This document shows, piece by piece, positions 59,231 through 64,000 of a stretch of 64,000 nucleotides of DNA (the stretch's first letter is position 1; each line of letters starts with the position of its first letter). Below the pieces are notes generated by a model that saw nothing but the letters and a program-made list of their open reading frames with translations, ran no database searches and was not told the origin of the DNA. The stretch spans positions 21,142,001 through 21,206,000 of the forward strand of contig JBITNC010000001.1 of NCBI GenBank assembly GCA_050084985.1. The letters run 5' to 3'. This DNA is from Nageia nagi (Eukaryota > Pinophyta). Position numbers and translations under genes: made by a program.

Positions 59231-59752
59231 TGAATAACATTTCATTATAGGTACACACCTCTAGTAAAATAGAAGAAACTTATAATCAAAACTAGGGTGC
59301 CAATGCCATGCTCCTGTTGGGCCACCAACACATACATCTTATTATCATTTCGACCAATCCAAAGCATAATCTCTTTGTTTTGAGGCATGGATGTAAGTGT
59401 GAATGGTTATTAAGTATTAGACATGATAGAATGGCTAGATTCATGATTGAAATACTATAAAGGAGGCATATCATATTTTCCATCTTAACCTTGCATATGA
59501 ATTTCTATAGTCATCCACACATCATCCAAATAGTATTCTTGAAGATAACTTCTTTAGTAGCTTTTTCCTTAGCTACTCCACTTAAGGATCTTTCATGGGG
59601 AACACAATACAAAAGGGGAGCAACACAAGGTCCTCAATATGAACCATTCATCTTTAGCAAAAGACAACATCAGTAAAGAGATCAAAAAAATTTGTTCTAT
59701 ATCTTGGTTACACTTCTTCATTGGACATGTAATTTCATTGCTTCAATCACAT
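59231..59752 (+). other. E3 segment between the array and the polypurine tract
   Basis: No coding motif. It leads into the polypurine tract. Confidence 0.4.
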
Positions 59753-59767
59753 GCAAAGAGGGGCAAA
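59753..59767 (+). other. E3 polypurine tract
   Basis: GCAAAGAGGGGCAAA immediately before the TGTAGAT start of the 3' LTR. A well-kept plus-strand primer. Confidence 0.85.
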
Positions 59768-60400
59768 TGTAGATGCCTCAAAATGAACCTTTATGTATTT
59801 AATAAATTATTTTAATCCATTAACATACTATTATGTAAAAAGGGATTAAACATGTATAAAAGAGGTGTAGGCCATGTATTTGACCCTTGTGGATTGTACA
59901 AGGGTTCAAAATATTAAAGTCATGTAAACTTGTATCATATATAAAGGCATCATTGGATGACCTATATATCGTGAGTGAATCATGGGCTAATAATCATTTC
60001 AAGCTAATACAAGGATTATCAATTGAAGATCATTTTAAGGATTGCAACTTGCTTTATCTATCTACATTGTGCATCTATTATTTTGTAAGTTCACATGTAT
60101 GTTCATAATATGATTATTCACTAATTCACTCATTGCTACATTCTTTTTTGCATTTGTAATTTCACTTATCTTATGATACCAATGATTTTCCAATTCTATA
60201 ATTTTAGTGGCATACTTGTTCATGAATTTATGCTCTATCTTTTATGCATTTTATGATTAATATAATGAATATATAATCTAAGTAAACACTACTATATTCC
60301 CGCTACATGTTATTGCCATATTTCTGATATATGCATCAATATTTACAAATTAGATAAATAATACATTAATCAACCCCATTTGCATTATTTACCATCTACA
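59768..60400 (+). repeat. E3 3' LTR (633 bp)
   Basis: Partner of the 5' LTR. It ends ACCATCTACA and is followed by CACAC. Confidence 0.95.
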
Positions 60401-60405
60401 CACAC

Positions 60406-62215
60406 TTTATTTTTTATGGTATGTAATATGTTCTTTATTAATGTAGAAAATGCATTTGATAAGTATTCTCCCCATCAATCTGAGTGAAAAATATGGATGT
60501 GAAGTGGAGTTTGTTTCTCCATAAGTGCCTTGAATTCCTTGAACTAGGAAAATATATGGTCCTTTTTCATTAAGAAATATACCCATATTTTTCTAGAGTA
60601 GTCATCAATAAATAATAGGAAGTATCTAATACTAGAAACACTAGCCTATATTGGTTCATACAGATCAATATAGATCACATCAAGAGGTCTTGTAACATGA
60701 TGTGTGCTATCATTGAATGGAATTTTGTTCTAGTTTCCTACTATACAAGTGGAATAAATATTATTAGGAGAAGAAAGAGATGGAAGATCACATACCATTT
60801 CCTTCATTTACATAGTGATGAGGTATTTTGGATTCATATGTCTAAATATATGGTACCAAAGAGTGGTGACATTTGTAACATGAACATTTAGTGTTTGATC
60901 AGTAGAAGCTACAATATTGAGCTAAAAAATTCTCCCAATTCTATTTTCTTTTGATACTATTTAGTATTCTTTCAACTTGTCACAAATGAAGAAAATATTT
61001 TATCCTTTCATAACAAAAAACTCCACCTTTAGATTATTTTCTAGCATCAAAATAACTAATAGGAGGTTCTTTGGAAGCCCTAACATATACAAGACCTCTT
61101 TGGTCTAACACTTGTTCTTTCTAAGTTAGACATGAACATCACCATTTCCTTCAATATCATGGAATGTATCATCATCCAATTAAATTGGAATAGGATTGAT
61201 GTTACATCTAATGAAGAAAACTAATCCTTTTTGCCAGTCATGTACTTGGAAGAACCAGAATCAACATACCAAGTGGATGAGATTAAAGTATTCTCCTAAT
61301 GAACAAAAGTGATATTGCTAATATTTTAGTTAGTTCATTAAAATAATTTACAATATTGCCCTATTGTTGTCTTTATTATGGTCATCATTGTTTTTACTCC
61401 CCTAGTTCTTATGATTTGTTTTTTTTTTAGATTTTTATTTCTCAAAGAGCCTTGAGCAAAAGAATGATACCAACAATCCTATAATTCATACCCATTTCTT
61501 ACCATAAATCTTGCAACTTTGCTTCTCCTTGTCATTGTACTATAGGGAATTTTTTCCTTTACCTTTTTATTGTAAGGGTTTCTTACCTCATTGATTTGAA
61601 AGAATAGCTTGCTCCTCTTCATGAGAAGTTTCATTAAAGGATTCTTCTTGTTGCAACATGTTCACCAACTTTTCAAAGGTTACTTTTTATTCTAGAATAT
61701 TCAAGGATGTCACAAAGGTCCATAATTTCTTTAGGAGTGCTTGTAGGACAATGGGTGCCATGAGTTTAACTCCATAGTCTCTCCTAATTCTTGTATGGAG
61801 GCTCAAAGTTCTAAAATTTGATGAAGAAATGATTCTAATTTCTCTCCACCTTTTGACCTTAGTGTATGTGATTATCCTTGAAGATGCAAAATTTGGTTCA
61901 AGTTCTTTGAGTCATAGACTTATTGCAACTTCTTCTATGCATTTATGGCTTTTTTGCATTCATGAAAATGAGGCTATATATCATTTGAGATTCCAAGTAA
62001 TATGATCTTAATATCCTTATTGTTGCATTGATTATACTTAGTTTGGTCTTATATAAGTATGATTGGACATGTTTTAGTTCTAGTAATAATTTCTCATAGT
62101 TCTTTAAATTAAAGGATTACTTGTATCTTAATCTTTCATGCAAAACAATTATCCCCTTTTAACACTTGGGAGTCAGGGAGAAAAAGTTTAGGGGAAGTCT
62201 AGGCCATGTTTATCT
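60406..62215 (-). pseudogene. E5 gag, protease and integrase N-terminal piece
   Basis: Read downward from about 62205. An ATG is followed after one codon by a stop, then SPKLFLPDSQVLKGDN and FKELLR, a UBN2-like gag start. A decayed zinc knuckle (CKIYGKKW) lies near 61510. The protease block (stops and frame breaks around VDSG-like sequence) is near 61270. A GAG-pre-integrase block with GHMNPKYLITM-type sequence lies near 60815, then CIVG. RYFLLFIDDYSRKIWVYFL near 60590-60640 is the integrase core start. It ends at the E3 boundary within integrase. Confidence 0.75.
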
Positions 62216-62469
62216 ATATAGGATTTTATCTCAATCAATGATTTGTAAAAAATCACTCACTTTAAAGTGTGCAAAAAAATTATTCTCCTCCCTTTACCTT
62301 TAAAAAATTAGTCTTAAAGCTATATTGAGGTATTAATTGAGTTTGGCTCAAAAAATAATTTCTTAGCTTTAATATGAAATCATATGCCTAAAAATTTTAA
62401 GCACATGCCAAAAATAGTTTTTAAGTCATGGTGAAGGGATTGGAACTTAAGACTTCTCATGTCATAAAT

Positions 62470-62484
62470 TCATGCCAATGCTCT
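62470..62484 (-). other. Possible E5 primer site, very degenerate
   Basis: GCTCTAATAGTGCT on the plus strand resembles the complement of a tRNA-Met site (GCTCTGATACCACT) at 10 of 14 bases. Its place, about 270 bp upstream of the gag start, is right. No LTR partner of 42858-43148 could be seen beyond it. Confidence 0.25.
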
Positions 62485-63706
62485 AATAGTGCTCCTTGAG
62501 GATATTTATGAAATTATTTTATTTTGTATTTCTCCAAAGATTTTGTATCTCCCAAAAAATTAAATATAATAACTCCTATAATGAAATTTTTGAATTTATT
62601 AATTTTATTATATTCTTTCAAATATTTTTGTACTTTGTAAATAATTGAGAACTTGAAAAATATATTACTTTACTTGAAATATATATTTATTGGGTAAATA
62701 AATAATAAATTTTCTCCATTTATTTACTAGGCATGCTTCTTATTTATTTGAAAAATAATATTATTTCTCAATTTAATACTTACTAGCCAAATATTATTAA
62801 CTCCTCCAAATTTAATTTAAAAAATGGCTCCTTCAAATATTGCAAACTACTCTAGGAAATTATTTTAGCTTTATTAGGCAAAGTTTGTTGATTTTTAAAA
62901 TAAATATTTCACTGCATATTTCATGCCAGATGGTGGGTGTCTAGTCTATAAACTCTTTTATGTAATACAAACCTAGATATACACTATGCTCTACACTTTG
63001 TTAACTTTGTGTAACATTTTCAATGCATAGGAGACTTAGAGGATAATACTTGAGGCTACACAGGTAGAAGGAGGATAGGGGCCCTCATGAGTAGATGTAC
63101 ATATATGAGAAGTTTGGGCTATTACATACATCAAATGTGGGTAGGTTGGGTTTGTTGGATACTACTCACATAAAATGATATAAATTTCACTCTCACATAA
63201 CTCTTAAGGATTCTGGGTAGCATGGAAATTTGTCTAACAAATGATCTTTACACCCAATGTCACTAAAATCCATCATTTGAAAACTTTCTTATAACACAAA
63301 TCCATAGAGACTGGGTAGTATGGATTTCTTAGATAGATAGGTTGGGTGATTTGCATGTAATGCATTTTTGTAATGTAAATTTTGTTTACTATAAATCCAA
63401 ACACACACTTCTTCCTACACTTCAACACAACAATATTTTTTTTTACTATAGTTATATATCCATACTAATTTCTACTCTCTTCAATACTCTCAGATTGATT
63501 TTATTCCCTCTACTTTGTGATTGGGAGGAAGGGATAGACCAAGTATATTTATATCCTTCTGACACTTCAATTCTTAACCACAAAATGAGTGTGTTTCAAG
63601 GAACCTATTTCTTCTTGACTTCTCCACCACAATCATTCCTAGGCTATGGAAAATAACCATAACTTCATTAGGAAAATTGAGGAGAGAAGGAAGATAATTG
63701 TTTTTC
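62485..63706. other. Unassigned AT-rich sequence
   Basis: It should contain the E5 5' LTR if E5 ends here, but I could not align one. CATCATTTGAAA and TGGGTAGTATGGATT or TGGGTAGCATGGAAA recur near 63215 and 63305. The 104-codon plus frame 63342-63656 is not recognised and looks like chance. The right part may be the internal leader of the element whose LTR starts at 63719. Confidence 0.35.
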
Positions 63707-63716
63707 TTTGATACCA
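63707..63716 (-). other. Primer binding site next to a minus-strand LTR
   Basis: On the minus strand TGGTATCAAAG lies two bases after a GTGTTAACA end. The motif and spacing match E4's tRNA-Met site. It marks the start of a further LTR element on the minus strand. Confidence 0.6.
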
Positions 63717-63718
63717 TA

Positions 63719-64000
63719 TGTTAACACATAAAAATGATTTTATGCTTTTAAATCAATGAATTAATGAAATATGCTTGGCTTAACTATATGTCTTGAATGG
63801 ATTAAAGTGATAATATCAATGTTTGGCTTGAATATGAATATTGCATGGGTTATCTTGAATATTGCATGGGTTATCTTGAATATTGCATGGTTTATCTTGA
63901 GTATTGCATGAATTATCTTGTTTATTGATGTATTTATCTTAAATCTTGTGAATTAACCTTATTTATGTGGATGCACGCCGACCTATGGGCGGTATTACCT
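63719..64000 (-). repeat. Partial LTR of a minus-strand element (E7), cut by the window edge
   Basis: The plus-strand edge is TGTTAACACATAAAAATG. It contains a 21-bp tandem repeat and runs off the window. It differs from the E5 left LTR after the first bases, so it is either a separate element or a misassigned E5 LTR. Confidence 0.5.
63827..63945. repeat. 21-bp tandem repeat TTGAATATTGCATGGGTTATC
   Basis: Four to five units, the first three nearly identical and the last ones diverged (GTATTGCATGAATTATC, TTTATTGATGTATTTATC). It lies within the putative E7 LTR. Confidence 0.9.

Larger units (their letters stand above)
54627..60400 (+). mobile_element. E3: gag-only, non-autonomous LTR element inserted in E5
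   Basis: LTRs at 54627-55266 and 59768-60400, both starting TGTAGAT and ending TCTCA or TCTACA, with target sequence CACAA on the left and CACAC on the right (one mismatch). A primer region TTGGTGAACTC follows the 5' LTR, and a polypurine tract GCAAAGAGGGGCAAA precedes the 3' LTR. Inside are a gag-like remnant (55800-56770), short repeats, and a tandem array of about 190 bp units (58530-59230). No protease, RT, RNase H or integrase motif was found in either strand, so it depended on another element, plausibly a Tat-like one. It cut E5's integrase. Confidence 0.9.
42858..62484 (-). mobile_element. E5: decayed Ty1/copia element split by E4 and E3
   Basis: Three minus-strand coding pieces join in order: gag-protease-integrase start (62215 down to 60406), integrase core to end (54621 to 54154) and RT-RNase H (44836 to 43149). 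The breaks coincide with E3 and E4, each bounded by LTRs and target duplications. A candidate 3' LTR lies at 42858-43148 and a very degenerate primer site near 62470. Net length without the insertions is about 4.5 kb, normal for a copia element. Many stops show that it is old. Confidence 0.8.

Noticed and set aside
42858-63719. 63719-64000 as the E5 5' LTR
   Set aside because: Beyond the shared TGTTNAC start it does not resemble the candidate E5 3' LTR, and it lies 1.5 kb from the E5 gag start. Treated as a separate element.

Overview
The window looks like plant nuclear DNA built almost entirely from transposable elements. The evidence is Ty3/gypsy Tat-like elements with an extra (archaeal-type) RNase H, Ty1/copia elements primed by initiator tRNA-Met, and plant L1-type LINEs. 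The sequence is very AT-rich and poor in CpG, and element coding regions are full of stops and frameshifts, as expected for old, methylated copies. Large elements with long LTRs and slow removal would fit a large-genome plant such as a gymnosperm, but the species is not shown by the sequence. I see no convincing host gene, tRNA, rRNA or CRISPR array.

Layout. 1-8520: AT-rich sequence with minisatellites, a 23-base C run, one minus-strand LTR junction with a tRNA-Met-like primer site (about 2640), and one unrecognised CpG-rich open frame (5549-5992, minus). 8521-15250: LINE-A (+), with its 5' part duplicated in tandem and decayed endonuclease and reverse transcriptase. 15855-16026 and 38525-41101: the two halves of LINE-B, split by Ty3 element E1 (16027-38519, flanked by the 5-base duplication GTCAC). 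E1 is itself interrupted by a second Tat-like element, E2 (about 23695-37872). 41102-42857: LTR, primer site and gag remnant of E6, which interrupts LINE-B. 42858-62484: decayed minus-strand copia element E5, broken into three coding pieces by two later insertions. These are copia element E4 (44842-54148, target duplication GTAAA) and gag-only element E3 (54627-60400, near-match duplication CACAA/CACAC). 62485-64000: unassigned sequence, then the edge of another minus-strand LTR.

Inferred order: LINE-B first; E1 into it, then E2 into E1; E6 into LINE-B, E5 next to or into E6, then E4 and E3 into E5. The coding parts are parasites' own replication genes (gag, protease, RT, RNase H, integrase). 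Every autonomous copy here carries lesions, so none is expected to be active. The points most worth a second look are: the two Tat-like elements that carry the extra RNase H on opposite sides of RT; the roughly 4 kb sense-strand coding-like region after integrase in E2; the 14-bp minisatellite inside E4's LTRs, whose copy number differs between the two LTRs by exactly four units; and the E3/E6 family, which kept LTRs, primer site and gag but no recognisable pol.
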